A stretch of DNA of 64,000 nt from CAVONB01 sp963697205 (lineage in GTDB: Bacteria > Pseudomonadota > Alphaproteobacteria > Rhizobiales > Hyphomicrobiaceae). Made by a program: the position numbers and the translations under genes. Where the stretch lies: contig CAVONB010000002.1 of the NCBI GenBank assembly GCA_963697205.1, positions 310,001 through 374,000 of the forward strand, in the 5' to 3' direction. Positions 7,863 through 16,093 of this stretch are shown here, piece by piece (position 1 is the stretch's first letter; every line of letters begins with the position of its first letter). The notes below the pieces were generated by a model. The model ran no database searches. It saw only the letters and a list, made by a program, of their open reading frames with translations, and was not told where the DNA came from.

Positions 7863-9719
7863 TTACCGACCGTTGACCCGCTTGGCCCTCGGCGTATGCG
7901 GCGTCTTCTCCCAGTGGAACGGCCGTCGGATGAGCTGGATCAGCGCGCGATGTGCGGCCAGCGAGATGGCGAGCCAGTAGAACGGTAGCAGCACGACGGC
8001 GAGCCCGAGCCGCCAACGCCCCCGCCGCACCGCCGCGGCAAGCCCGAGCAGCATCGAGATCAGATACCCCGCGAACAAATTCAGCGACGCGAGCCCCCAG
8101 AACGATTGCCCGATCAGCGTCTGCGGCCATGAGAAAAATCGATGGGCCCAGATGTCATAGGCGAGCAAGAGATAGAACCACGGGTGCACCAGCGCGGCGA
8201 GCACGAGCCCACCCATCAGCGCCTGGAAGCCTAGAAACCGCGCCTCGCCGAGATCATGCATCAGGCGCAGCGGATGGCGCATGTGCACGAGCGTCGTCTG
8301 CATCCACCCCTTGAGCCAGCGCGTGCGCTGGTTGAGCCAGGACCGCCAGCGGCGCGGCGCCTCCTCCCACGTCGTACTCTCGATCACCGCGACCTGCCAC
8401 CCCATCCGCGCCAGCCGGATGCCGAGGTCGGCATCCTCCGTCACGTTGTAGGGATCCCACGCGCCGACGTGCTCGAGCAGCCGTCGCGGAAAATGGTTCG
8501 ACGTTCCCCCCAGCGGCACCGGCAGCCCCGTACGCTCCAGCAGCGGCAGGATGGCATCGAACAAGGCCGCATACTCGATCGCGAACTGCCGGGTCAGCCA
8601 GTTGCGATGCGCGTTGTCGATGCCGAGCCGCGCCTGCACGCAGCCCACCGTATCGGCACGCGCCTTGAACACGGCGAGCGCACGGCGCAACTGGTCGGGC
8701 TCGGGATGATCCTCCGCGTCGTAGATCGTCACGAACGCACCGCGCGCGTGCGCCAGCCCCACGTTGAGCGCGCGCGGCTTGGTGCGCGGCATTCCGCCCG
8801 GCGCCACCACCATCCGCATCTGCGCCGGCAGGCCCAGCCGACGGATCGCGTCCTGCGTCGGCGCGTCGTCGGCTTCCACGACGATCACGACGTCGAGCTT
8901 GTCGACGGGGTAATCGAGCCGGCTGAGCGCGCCCACGACATCGCGCACCATCCGCGCTTCGCGATATAGCGGCACCAGCACCGAATAGACCGGCAGAGTT
9001 TCATCGCCCGCTGCCGCCCCCGCCGCCCGGCGCGCCCGCCGCCGACGACGCCCGCCGATCAGCTCGCCCAGAGCCGCCCCCCGCAGCGCGATGACGAACA
9101 CGAAGGGAAGCGTCAGCACCCCTAGAAGCGTCGCCAGCGCCAGCTCGGCATCGATCACAAATCCGCCGATCATGAGCCCCGCCAGCACCGTCAGCGCCAG
9201 CGCTTGACCGAGCGTCACCGTCGTCGACGCCGACAGCGCGGGATGGCGCAGCGCAAGCCCATGCGTGGCCCAGGCAGCGACCGCCTCCGCGCCCTCCCAC
9301 TCCGACCGCGTCGGCGGTGGCCGGCTGGTCAACGCCATCGCCACGCCGCGGCCGCGAGCGTCCCCCACCAGCCCCGCCACCGCTTCCGGCCCGCGGTCGA
9401 GCGCGCTGACGAGCACATGACCGGCAAGCGCGCGCGATAGCGGCGCGCCCACGGGCGGATCGATCACGGGAACACCGACCGCCTCGGCCAACGCCGCGGT
9501 GTAGGCGTCCGCCGAAAGGTCCCCAAGATCCACCAGCACGTGATGCGGCGCACATCCCCATTGTGGCGCCAGCCGCTCCGCACGCGCCAGCGTCTCCGCG
9601 TCGACCCAGCGGCCGACCAGAAAGCGATACGGCGACAATGGGCGCGGCTTCGACGCGCGTGGCATGGCGATGGACAGTCCGAACGGCTGAGATCCCCTGG
9701 CATCGCAGCGTATACGCAT
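7863..9719 (-). CDS. Membrane-bound processive family 2 glycosyltransferase with N-terminal MshEN/GspE-like domain
   Basis: A 618-residue polysaccharide synthase-like enzyme. Residues about 30-95 resemble a GspE N-terminal/MshEN unit (HHVLVDLGDLSADAYTAALA, then GVPVIDPP). Two membrane segments follow (about 165-215), then the GT-A domain with LVPLYREARMV, DAEDHPEPDQL, TEDADLG and the processive-synthase motif QRTRW, and at least three C-terminal membrane segments. This layout resembles the cellulose-synthase-like GTs used for adhesins and exopolysaccharides. A second ATG at 9665 (MPRASKP) is an equally plausible start; neither has a strong ribosome site. It converges on the GtrA gene. Confidence 0.82.
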   Translation of the reverse strand: MRIRCDARGSQPFGLSIAMPRASKPRPLSPYRFLVGRWVDAETLARAERLAPQWGCAPHHVLVDLGDLSADAYTAALAEAVGVPVIDPPVGAPLSRALAGHVLVSALDRGPEAVAGLVGDARGRGVAMALTSRPPPTRSEWEGAEAVAAWATHGLALRHPALSASTTVTLGQALALTVLAGLMIGGFVIDAELALATLLGVLTLPFVFVIALRGAALGELIGGRRRRRARRAAGAAAGDETLPVYSVLVPLYREARMVRDVVGALSRLDYPVDKLDVVIVVEADDAPTQDAIRRLGLPAQMRMVVAPGGMPRTKPRALNVGLAHARGAFVTIYDAEDHPEPDQLRRALAVFKARADTVGCVQARLGIDNAHRNWLTRQFAIEYAALFDAILPLLERTGLPVPLGGTSNHFPRRLLEHVGAWDPYNVTEDADLGIRLARMGWQVAVIESTTWEEAPRRWRSWLNQRTRWLKGWMQTTLVHMRHPLRLMHDLGEARFLGFQALMGGLVLAALVHPWFYLLLAYDIWAHRFFSWPQTLIGQSFWGLASLNLFAGYLISMLLGLAAAVRRGRWRLGLAVVLLPFYWLAISLAAHRALIQLIRRPFHWEKTPHTPRAKRVNGR

Positions 9720-9903
9720 GACGTCGGGCGCACGACCTGAAAAACGCCGCGATCGCCGCCCATCAGCCGATGGCGCACGCTGGCTCGTCGGCTTGCATCG
9801 ACCAGCTGCCGGCGTGGATCACCCGCGCCGAACCCTTGACTTTGTGCCCGCCGGACGGCTCGGTGGTGCGCCATCATGCGACAGCGCGGACGCTCGACAC
9901 ACC

Positions 9904-10824
9904 ATGACCCGAACTGCCCGTGCCAGCCTCGACTGCCCCGCGATGCCCCGCGTCGGCCGCATACGGCGAGCCCCTTCGCGGCACACGCGTCCCCTCGCTT
10001 TGCTGACGGTCCTGCTGGCCGCCGTGCTCGGTGGCATGATCGTAGGCATGATCGGCACCGCCGCCGCGCAGACCCCTCCCGCTCCCGGCACCGCCGCGGC
10101 AGAGCCGGTCGAGCCCGGCCGCCGTGTCGTCGTGCGCTTCCTGACCGACAACGACTATGCCCCGTTCAATTACATGGACGAGGACGGCGTGCTGGTCGGC
10201 TTCAACATCGATCTGGCGCGCGCCATCTGCCTCGAGCTGGAGGCGACGTGCGATATCAAGGCGCGACCGTGGGACGAGCTGCTGACGGCGCTGCGCCGCG
10301 GCGAGGCCGACGCCGTCATCGCCGGCCACGCCGTGACACCCCGCGCGCTCGCCGCTGTCGACTTCACCGAGCGCTATTTCCACACGCCCGGGCGGTTCGC
10401 CGCCAAGCGCACGGAAACCAAGACCGACGTCGACCCCTCCGCCCTCTACGGCAGGCGCATCGCGGTGCGTAGATCGACCGCCCACGAGGCATACCTGCGC
10501 GCCTTCTTCCGCGACAGCGCCGTCGTCGCCTTCGACACCGAGGAGGCCGCGCGCGAGGCGCTGATGTCGGACAAGGCCGATTACCTGTTCGGCGACGGCG
10601 TCGGTCTGGTGCTGTGGGTCAACGGCACATCCTCGCGCGATTGCTGCGAGTTGCGCGGCGGCCCGTTCCTGGAGCCACGCTACTTCGGCGACGGCATGGC
10701 GATCGCCGTATCGAAGTCCGACCCGCAGATGCGGCTGCTGCTAGACGGCGCGCTGAAGAAGGTGCGCGCCAACGGTCGCCTCGACGAGCTGATGCTGCGC
10801 TATTTCCCCGCGCGCGTTTATTGA
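9904..10824 (+). CDS. Amino-acid-type ABC transporter solute-binding protein (family 3)
   Basis: A periplasmic solute-binding protein of the SBP_bac_3 class. After an N-terminal membrane/signal segment (LLTVLLAAVLGGMIVGMIG, ending AAAQ), the mature part begins with VVRFLTDNDYAPFNYMDEDG, LVGFNIDLARAIC, WDELLTALRRGEADAVIAG and FTERYFHTPGRF, the classical blocks of lysine/glutamine-type binding proteins. No ABC permease or ATPase gene is adjacent, so it is an orphan. The start is uncertain: ATG at 9904 is used, ATG at 9943 is possible, and the frame is open back to 9718. Ligand unknown. Confidence 0.8.
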   Translation: MTRTARASLDCPAMPRVGRIRRAPSRHTRPLALLTVLLAAVLGGMIVGMIGTAAAQTPPAPGTAAAEPVEPGRRVVVRFLTDNDYAPFNYMDEDGVLVGFNIDLARAICLELEATCDIKARPWDELLTALRRGEADAVIAGHAVTPRALAAVDFTERYFHTPGRFAAKRTETKTDVDPSALYGRRIAVRRSTAHEAYLRAFFRDSAVVAFDTEEAAREALMSDKADYLFGDGVGLVLWVNGTSSRDCCELRGGPFLEPRYFGDGMAIAVSKSDPQMRLLLDGALKKVRANGRLDELMLRYFPARVY

Positions 10825-10902
10825 TGCCGCGCACGCGTCCCGCGCATGGCGGGTTCCGCCTGCGCCGCTACCTTGGCCGGCTCGGGCCAGGCCGCGATCA
10901 GA

Positions 10903-11406
10903 TCAGCACTTCCTGAGCGAAGCTTCCAGCTCGCGAATGTAGTCGGCACGCACCGGCGTGACCTTGACCGACTGCTGGCAGTCGTTGCTGACCACCACCA
11001 TGTTCGCCTGGAAGAAGCGCCCTTGCAGCTGGATGTCGAAACCGTCCTTGGTCACGAGGCCGTAGACATCGCCCGAAAGTGAGTGGATCCGGTCCTCCCA
11101 CTTGCCCGTCACCTGGCTGCCGTTGATGACCAGCCGCGTGGCGGCATCGAGCCGGTAGTCGGCACTCTGGCAGCGCAGGTTCTGCTGAAGGTCCCCCTGC
11201 GCGCCCTTCGAGATATAGGTGACGACGCACTTGAACGCCTGGGCCGGTCCGCGCGCCGGCGTCACGGTCCCCGCACCGGCCCACCGGCCGGCCAGCGTCG
11301 AGATCGATGCCGGCGATGGCTCCGCGGCCTCGGTGCTGACGGGCGGCGCGAGAAAGGTGGCCGCGGATACGACCACTGCGCCGGCCAGCGCGGACAACTT
11401 GACCAT
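10903..11406 (-). CDS. Exported hypothetical protein
   Basis: A 167-residue protein with a Sec signal peptide (VKLSALAGAVVVSAATFLA, cleavage after STEA-A). The mature part has a lipocalin/DUF1579-like feel: LAGRWAGAGTV near the start, alternating beta-type strands, four cysteines (FKCVV, LRCQS, NDCQQ, final RKC) that could form two disulfides, and a charged C-terminal helix. I do not recognise a named family. The ATG at 11404-11406 follows a G-rich site. The gene lies downstream of truA on the same strand but is separated by about 170 bases, so it is probably its own unit. Confidence 0.7.
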   Translation of the reverse strand: MVKLSALAGAVVVSAATFLAPPVSTEAAEPSPASISTLAGRWAGAGTVTPARGPAQAFKCVVTYISKGAQGDLQQNLRCQSADYRLDAATRLVINGSQVTGKWEDRIHSLSGDVYGLVTKDGFDIQLQGRFFQANMVVVSNDCQQSVKVTPVRADYIRELEASLRKC

Positions 11407-11574
11407 GTACGAACCCCCGTTCGGCGGCGCCGCATCGATGGCGGCGAGCTGATGACGCGGTGCAAAGGGCAGTGTGGTCTGCCCCCTGGCGCCGTCGCCA
11501 AGCTGTCACGCCGAATTGGGACCGGCTGAGGGCAACCGCACGGAAAATTTGCGGTTTCTGCGCTCTGCGACCCC

Positions 11575-12384
11575 TCAGTCGTCCGCCCCTTCGTCGTCTT
11601 CCGTCAGTTCCCGACCCACAATGCCCGGACGCGCCGCACCCGCCGCATCGTAATCGACACGAACCAGATAGAGGCCCCGCGCCGGCGCCACCGGCCCGCA
11701 CCTCGCCCGGTCGCCAGCCGCCAGCGCAGCAGCCATGTCGCCAACCGACCACCGGCCCTCCCCGACCTGTTTCAGGCTGCCGACCATCGACCGCACCTGG
11801 TTGTGCAGGAACGAGCGCGCGCTAGCGTCGATGTGGATTTCCGCGCCCACCCGCCGCACATCGAGCCTGTCGAGCGTCTTCAGCGGCGAGCGCGCCTGAC
11901 AGGCCGCGGCCCGGAACGTCGTGAAGTCGTGCCGTCCCACCAGCGTCTGCGCGGCGCGGTGCATGGCGTCAGCGTCGAGTTCCAGCGGCACCCACCACAC
12001 CCGGTTCCGCTCGAGCGCGGGCGGCGCCCGACGCACGAGCAGGCGATAGAGGTAATGGCGCGCAGTGGCGCTGAACCGCGCGTCGAACGTCCCGCCGACC
12101 ACCTCACATTCGACGACGACGATGGGCGCGGGCTTCAGGTGATGGTTCATCGCCTCGCGCACGCGAAACGCATCCCACGCCCGCGTCAGATCGAAATGCG
12201 CAACCTGCCCGAGCGCGTGCACGCCGGCGTCCGTTCGCCCCGCACCACGAACGCTCACAGTTTCGCTGGAGAAGGCGGCGACGGCGGCAGTCAATCGGTC
12301 CTGGATGGCGCCCCCATCCGACTGGGACTGCCAGCCGACGAACGGCGTGCCGTCATATTCGACGGTGATGCGATAACGGGGCAT
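11575..12384 (-). CDS. truA: tRNA pseudouridine(38-40) synthase TruA
   Basis: Converts uridines 38-40 of the tRNA anticodon arm to pseudouridine. The 269-residue protein starts MPRYRITVEYDGTPFVGWQ and carries the catalytic Asp in GAGRTDAGVHALGQ. Other conserved blocks are DFTTFRA and ARSFLHNQVRSMVGSL. The ATG at 12384 is chosen because conserved sequence starts there; the open frame runs upstream to 12444. It lies downstream of def and fmt on the same strand, the common alphaproteobacterial order, here with a small exported protein gene placed between fmt and truA. Confidence 0.95.
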   Translation of the reverse strand: MPRYRITVEYDGTPFVGWQSQSDGGAIQDRLTAAVAAFSSETVSVRGAGRTDAGVHALGQVAHFDLTRAWDAFRVREAMNHHLKPAPIVVVECEVVGGTFDARFSATARHYLYRLLVRRAPPALERNRVWWVPLELDADAMHRAAQTLVGRHDFTTFRAAACQARSPLKTLDRLDVRRVGAEIHIDASARSFLHNQVRSMVGSLKQVGEGRWSVGDMAAALAAGDRARCGPVAPARGLYLVRVDYDAAGAARPGIVGRELTEDDEGADD

Positions 12385-12510
12385 GGGGCTATGGACCGAC
12401 CGGGGCTGACGCACGCGATCGCGTCGCGCGTCCGGCAATGGCAAGCAAATGTCGGAGCCCGGACACTAGACGAGCAAGGCCCCTCGCTCAACCGCACATC
12501 CCCGACGCAC

Positions 12511-12537
12511 AAGGGCCGGCATGGCGCGCCGGCCCTC
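12511..12537 (-). terminator. GC-rich hairpin downstream of the small exported protein gene
   Basis: A perfect 9-bp stem (AGGGCCGGC at 12512-12520 with GCCGGCCCT at 12528-12536) around a 7-base loop, between the end of the exported protein gene and truA. There is no clear T run on either side, so it could be an attenuator or extragenic hairpin rather than a full terminator. Confidence 0.4.
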
Positions 12538-12570
12538 GCTCGAAACGTCCACGAATGACCTGGGGCGCGC

Positions 12571-12963
12571 TCAGCGCATTCCCGCAGGGCGTCCACCGCC
12601 ATGGCCATGACCGCCACTGCGCGCGCTGCCGCGCGGTAGGTAATAGCCGCCCACACCCGACGCCCCCGACGAGGAGGCAGACGCCGAGGCGCTGGCCGAC
12701 GGCGCGCCGCCCATGCGCTCCTCGGTGATGCGCACGTCCTGGATCGACAGCGTCAGCGGCGTGGCGCCGCCCGGATTTACAATCACGCGACGCGTCGGCG
12801 GCAACGGACGGAACACGCGCACGCCCTCCTCCAGGGTCACCGTGGCGCCGTAGAACGGGCGCGGCTCGATGCGGATCGTTTCGGGCTCACCGGCCACGGC
12901 CGAGGCGGCCGACAGTCCGGCGGCAATGGCGAAGGCGGCAAGCAAGGCGACGCGAGAAACCAT
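12571..12963 (-). CDS. Small exported hypothetical protein with Ser/Ala and Gly/His-rich tail
   Basis: About 130 residues. The N-terminus is a signal peptide (VSRVALLAAFAIAAGLSAA, cleavage near AVAG). The middle part, with ETIRIEPRPFYGATVTLEEGVRVFRPLPP, is predicted beta-rich and is followed by a low-complexity SASASASSSG stretch and a Gly/His-rich end. GAGGA precedes the ATG at 12963, so I prefer it to the ATG at 12975. It sits between fmt and truA and may be transcribed with them. No family recognised; the tail could bind metal or surface components, which is speculative. Confidence 0.65.
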   Translation of the reverse strand: MVSRVALLAAFAIAAGLSAASAVAGEPETIRIEPRPFYGATVTLEEGVRVFRPLPPTRRVIVNPGGATPLTLSIQDVRITEERMGGAPSASASASASSSGASGVGGYYLPRGSARSGGHGHGGGRPAGMR

Positions 12964-13120
12964 GGGTGTCCTCATCAGGCTGGCAGATCTACCGCCAGTC
13001 TAGAGGTCCCGCCCGGTCGTGCCCGGCGCCATCTGAAGCAATCGTTAATACTGACAATTGGATCGATCGCCGGCCCCTGAGTGGCCCCCAAGGGTCGGCC
13101 CGGCCAGACCGGCCCTCGCC

Positions 13121-14053
13121 TCAACAAAGGCGCGTCCCCTGAGGGATCGCAAACCCGCGCAGCAACTCGTCCGCCGACATCGGCCGCTTGCCCGCCCGCT
13201 GCACCGTGACGAACCGCACCGCGCCCGCCCCGCACGCCACGCTCAGCCGGTCGTCGAGCACCGTGCCGGGCTCAGCCGAACCCGCCACCAGCACCGTCCG
13301 CAGCACCTTCAGACGCTCCCGCTTGCCGCCGATCTCCACGTCGAGCCAGGCGCCGGGAAACGGCGACAGCCCGCGCACATGATCGTGCACCGCTTTGGCC
13401 GGCCGCGTCAGGTCGATCACCGCCTCCGCCTTATCGATCTTGCCCGCATACGTCACGCCGTCCGTCGGCTGCGGCGTGCAATGAAGCGCCTCGCGCTCCA
13501 GCGCCGCCATCGCGCGCACCATCAGGCTCGCCCCCAGCCCCGACAGGCGGTCGTGCAACTGCCCGGCCGTCTCCTCGGGGCCGATCGCAGCATGCTCGGC
13601 AAGACACACCGGCCCCGTGTCGAGGCCGGCCTCCATGCGCATCACCATCACCGCCGTCGTCGTGTCGCCAGCCATGATCGCGCGCTGGATCGGCGCCGCG
13701 CCCCGCCAGCGCGGCAACGCCGAGGCATGCAGGTTGAAGCAGCCGAGCCGCGGCGCATCGAGCACCGGCTGCGGCAGCAACAGCCCATAGGCGACCACCA
13801 CCGCGGCATCGGCTTCATGCGCGGCGAACCGGGCCTGCACATCCGCGGGCTTGAGCGACACCGGCGCCAGCACATCAAGACCGCTTGTCGCCGCGAACGC
13901 ATGCACAGGGGAGGGCGTCTCGGCCATGCCGCGTCCCGCCGGCCGTGGCGGCTGGCAATAAACCGCAGCAATGTCGTGACCGGCCGCGATCAGCTCCGAC
14001 AGCACTGGCACCGCGAAATCAGGCGTACCCATGAAGACGATGCGAAGGCTCAT
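13121..14053 (-). CDS. fmt: Methionyl-tRNA formyltransferase
   Basis: Formylates initiator Met-tRNA using 10-formyl-tetrahydrofolate. The 310-residue protein begins LRIVFMGTPDFAVPVL and contains the signature LHASALPRWRGAAPIQ and MRMEAGLDTGPV, with the C-terminal OB-fold region (from about residue 205) intact to CGAGAVRFVTVQRAGK. Length matches the family. It lies 52 bases downstream of def on the same strand, as in many bacteria, and the pair supplies and removes the N-formyl group. Confidence 0.96.
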   Translation of the reverse strand: MSLRIVFMGTPDFAVPVLSELIAAGHDIAAVYCQPPRPAGRGMAETPSPVHAFAATSGLDVLAPVSLKPADVQARFAAHEADAAVVVAYGLLLPQPVLDAPRLGCFNLHASALPRWRGAAPIQRAIMAGDTTTAVMVMRMEAGLDTGPVCLAEHAAIGPEETAGQLHDRLSGLGASLMVRAMAALEREALHCTPQPTDGVTYAGKIDKAEAVIDLTRPAKAVHDHVRGLSPFPGAWLDVEIGGKRERLKVLRTVLVAGSAEPGTVLDDRLSVACGAGAVRFVTVQRAGKRPMSADELLRGFAIPQGTRLC

Positions 14054-14105
14054 GTCGGCGACACCTCGGGGGCTTCAATCTACGCGATGCCGATCCCGAA
14101 CGGGC

Positions 14106-14621
14106 TCACGCGGTGTCCGTCTTGGACTGTTTGCGGAAGCGGCGCACGATCATGTCCCGCTTCAGCCGCGACAGGAAATCGATGATCAGCTTGCCGTCGA
14201 GATGGTCCATCTCATGCTGGATCACGGTGGCTGTCAGGTCCCGCGCGGTCATTTCCTGCGACTTGCCCTCGCGGTCGACATAGCGCACCCGGATCTCCGA
14301 CGGCCGCTCCACGTCCACCCGCACGTCCGGGATCGAAAGGCAGCCTTCCTCGTAGCTGCGCAACGTCGTGCCGCGCACCACGATCTCCGGATTGATCATC
14401 GCCAGCGGCGCCTTACCCTCGTCATCGCCGGCCACGTCCAGCACCAGCACGCGCCGTGGCACGGCGATCTGAACGGCCGCGAGCCCGACACCGGGGGCGG
14501 CATACATCGTCTCCAGCATGTCGTCGATCAGCCGGCCGATCTCCGCGTCGACGCGCTCCACGGGCAGGGAGGGCTGACGCAAGATCGGATCGGGCAGGAT
14601 GATGATCTCTCGCTTGGCCAT
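14106..14621 (-). CDS. def: Peptide deformylase
   Basis: Removes the formyl group from nascent proteins. All three motifs are present in 171 residues: GVGLAAVQI (motif 1), EEGCLSIP with the metal Cys (motif 2), and QHEMDHLDG with the metal His pair and catalytic Glu (motif 3). It is a class I enzyme by these motifs. First gene of the leftward def-fmt-(exported protein)-truA group. Confidence 0.96.
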   Translation of the reverse strand: MAKREIIILPDPILRQPSLPVERVDAEIGRLIDDMLETMYAAPGVGLAAVQIAVPRRVLVLDVAGDDEGKAPLAMINPEIVVRGTTLRSYEEGCLSIPDVRVDVERPSEIRVRYVDREGKSQEMTARDLTATVIQHEMDHLDGKLIIDFLSRLKRDMIVRRFRKQSKTDTA

Positions 14622-14734
14622 GCGCCGTCAGATAAGGAACCGCCGCGCTCGGGTCAATTCTCCGTGCGCCTGGACGGTCAATTGACCACGGCCGGACGAT
14701 AGCAGCCGGCGCGGGCCCGTGGCAGACTGCCCCC

Positions 14735-16012
14735 ATGACCAAAGTCAATCGCCCGGACCGGGCACACTGGACTATAGCGCCGATCCGCTGGCGTCTCGGC
14801 CGTCAAGTGCGCCGTGCCGCCGCCCTCGCGCTCGCCGCTACCCTCGCCGTCCCTGCCCTGCCGTTAAGCGACGCTCAGGCACAGGCACCGCGCAAGCAAG
14901 CCGCTGCCACCAAACCCGATCCCGCCCGCCGCGCCAAGCTGCTGTCCGGCGTCCGCAGTTGGGCCTATCAACTCCAGAACCTGGATCTCGGCGCCGCCGA
15001 GCGCGCCCCCTTCGATGTGCTGGTGATGGACTATTCGCGCAACGGCAGCCACGACGCGCGATACACGCCAGCCGAGATTCGCCGCCTCAAGCGCAAGCCG
15101 GACGGATCGCGCCGCCTCGTCCTCGCCTACCTCAGCGTCGGCGAAGCCGAGGACTATCGCTTTTATTGGAACGAGCGCTGGATCGAAACCGCGACGCCCG
15201 ACAGCCCTGCGACGCCCACCACGCCGGCCGACCCCGCCCCGACAGCCGCCGCGCCTGGATCACCCCCCGCTGCAGTTCCCCCCGTCGCCGCCGCAACTCC
15301 CCCCATCGCCGCTGTCCCGCCGACTGCCCCGCAACCTGGCCCGCAAACGCCCCCCCTCAAGCCCGACCGCTGGCTGTCGCCGCTCGCCCCGCCCTGGCTC
15401 GGCGACGAGAACGAGCACTGGTCCGGCAACTTCCAGGTCAAATACTGGGAGCCCGAATGGCAGGCGCTCCTGTTCGGCGCACCCGGTGCCTATCTCGACC
15501 GCATCCTCGCCCAGGGCTTCGACGGCATCTATCTCGACCGCGTCGACGCCTACTACGAGTTCGAGGACCAGCGCCCAAGCGCTGCAGCCGACATGGTCGC
15601 GCTCGTCCAAAAGCTCGCCGCACACGCCCGGCGCCTGGTGCCGGACGCCCTGGTCGTCGCCCAGAACGGCGAGGAGCTGCTGCTCGTTCCGCCCTTCCTG
15701 GAGGCCATCGACGCGATCGCCAAGGAGGACCTGTTCTACGGCAGCCCGGCCGAGGGCCAGCCCAACAGTCCCGGCCAGATCGCCAACAGCCTGCGCTGGC
15801 TCTCCAACGCCACGCGCGCCGGCCGCCGCGTCCTTGTCGTCGAGTATCTGGACGACCCCGCCGCAATGTCCACCGCCCGCACTGCGCTCGAGCGCGAGGG
15901 CTTCGTGCCCTACTTCGCCCCCCGCTCGCTCGATGCCTTGCGCCTGCCGGTTGCCGCGCCTGGCAGCGCGACCGGCGGCCCCGCAAAAGGCGACAGCCAA
16001 AAACGGCGCTGA
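14735..16012 (+). CDS. Exported GH114-like (MJ1477/TM1410-type) putative glycoside hydrolase
   Basis: A 425-residue protein with an N-terminal signal region (AAALALAATLAVPALPL). The catalytic-type barrel opens with VRSWAYQLQNLDL, FDVLVMDYSRNG and VLAYLSVGEAEDYRFYW, and continues after an insert with WEPEWQALLF, DGIYLDRVDAY and VVAQNGEELL. These match the MJ1477/TM1410 group related to endo-alpha-1,4-polygalactosaminidase (GH114). The insert at about residues 150-215 is almost pure Pro/Ala/Thr and probably a flexible loop. Its substrate would be an extracellular polysaccharide, for example one made by nearby glycosyltransferases, but that is an inference. It ends at a terminator shared with the RTX gene. 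Confidence 0.8.
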   Translation: MTKVNRPDRAHWTIAPIRWRLGRQVRRAAALALAATLAVPALPLSDAQAQAPRKQAAATKPDPARRAKLLSGVRSWAYQLQNLDLGAAERAPFDVLVMDYSRNGSHDARYTPAEIRRLKRKPDGSRRLVLAYLSVGEAEDYRFYWNERWIETATPDSPATPTTPADPAPTAAAPGSPPAAVPPVAAATPPIAAVPPTAPQPGPQTPPLKPDRWLSPLAPPWLGDENEHWSGNFQVKYWEPEWQALLFGAPGAYLDRILAQGFDGIYLDRVDAYYEFEDQRPSAAADMVALVQKLAAHARRLVPDALVVAQNGEELLLVPPFLEAIDAIAKEDLFYGSPAEGQPNSPGQIANSLRWLSNATRAGRRVLVVEYLDDPAAMSTARTALEREGFVPYFAPRSLDALRLPVAAPGSATGGPAKGDSQKRR

Positions 16013-16030
16013 CCCAACCGACAATGAAAA

Positions 16031-16056
16031 AAGCCGCGGCACGAATGCCGCGGCTT
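16031..16056. terminator. Bidirectional rho-independent terminator
   Basis: A perfect 11-bp stem (AAGCCGCGGCA at 16031-16041 and its complement at 16046-16056) with a CGAA loop. Read leftward it is followed by a run of six T, read rightward by CTTGATTT. It sits between the converging GH114-like and RTX genes and should stop both. Confidence 0.88.
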
Positions 16057-16093
16057 CTTGATTTGTGTCTTGACCAGATACCAAGCGCTAGGA

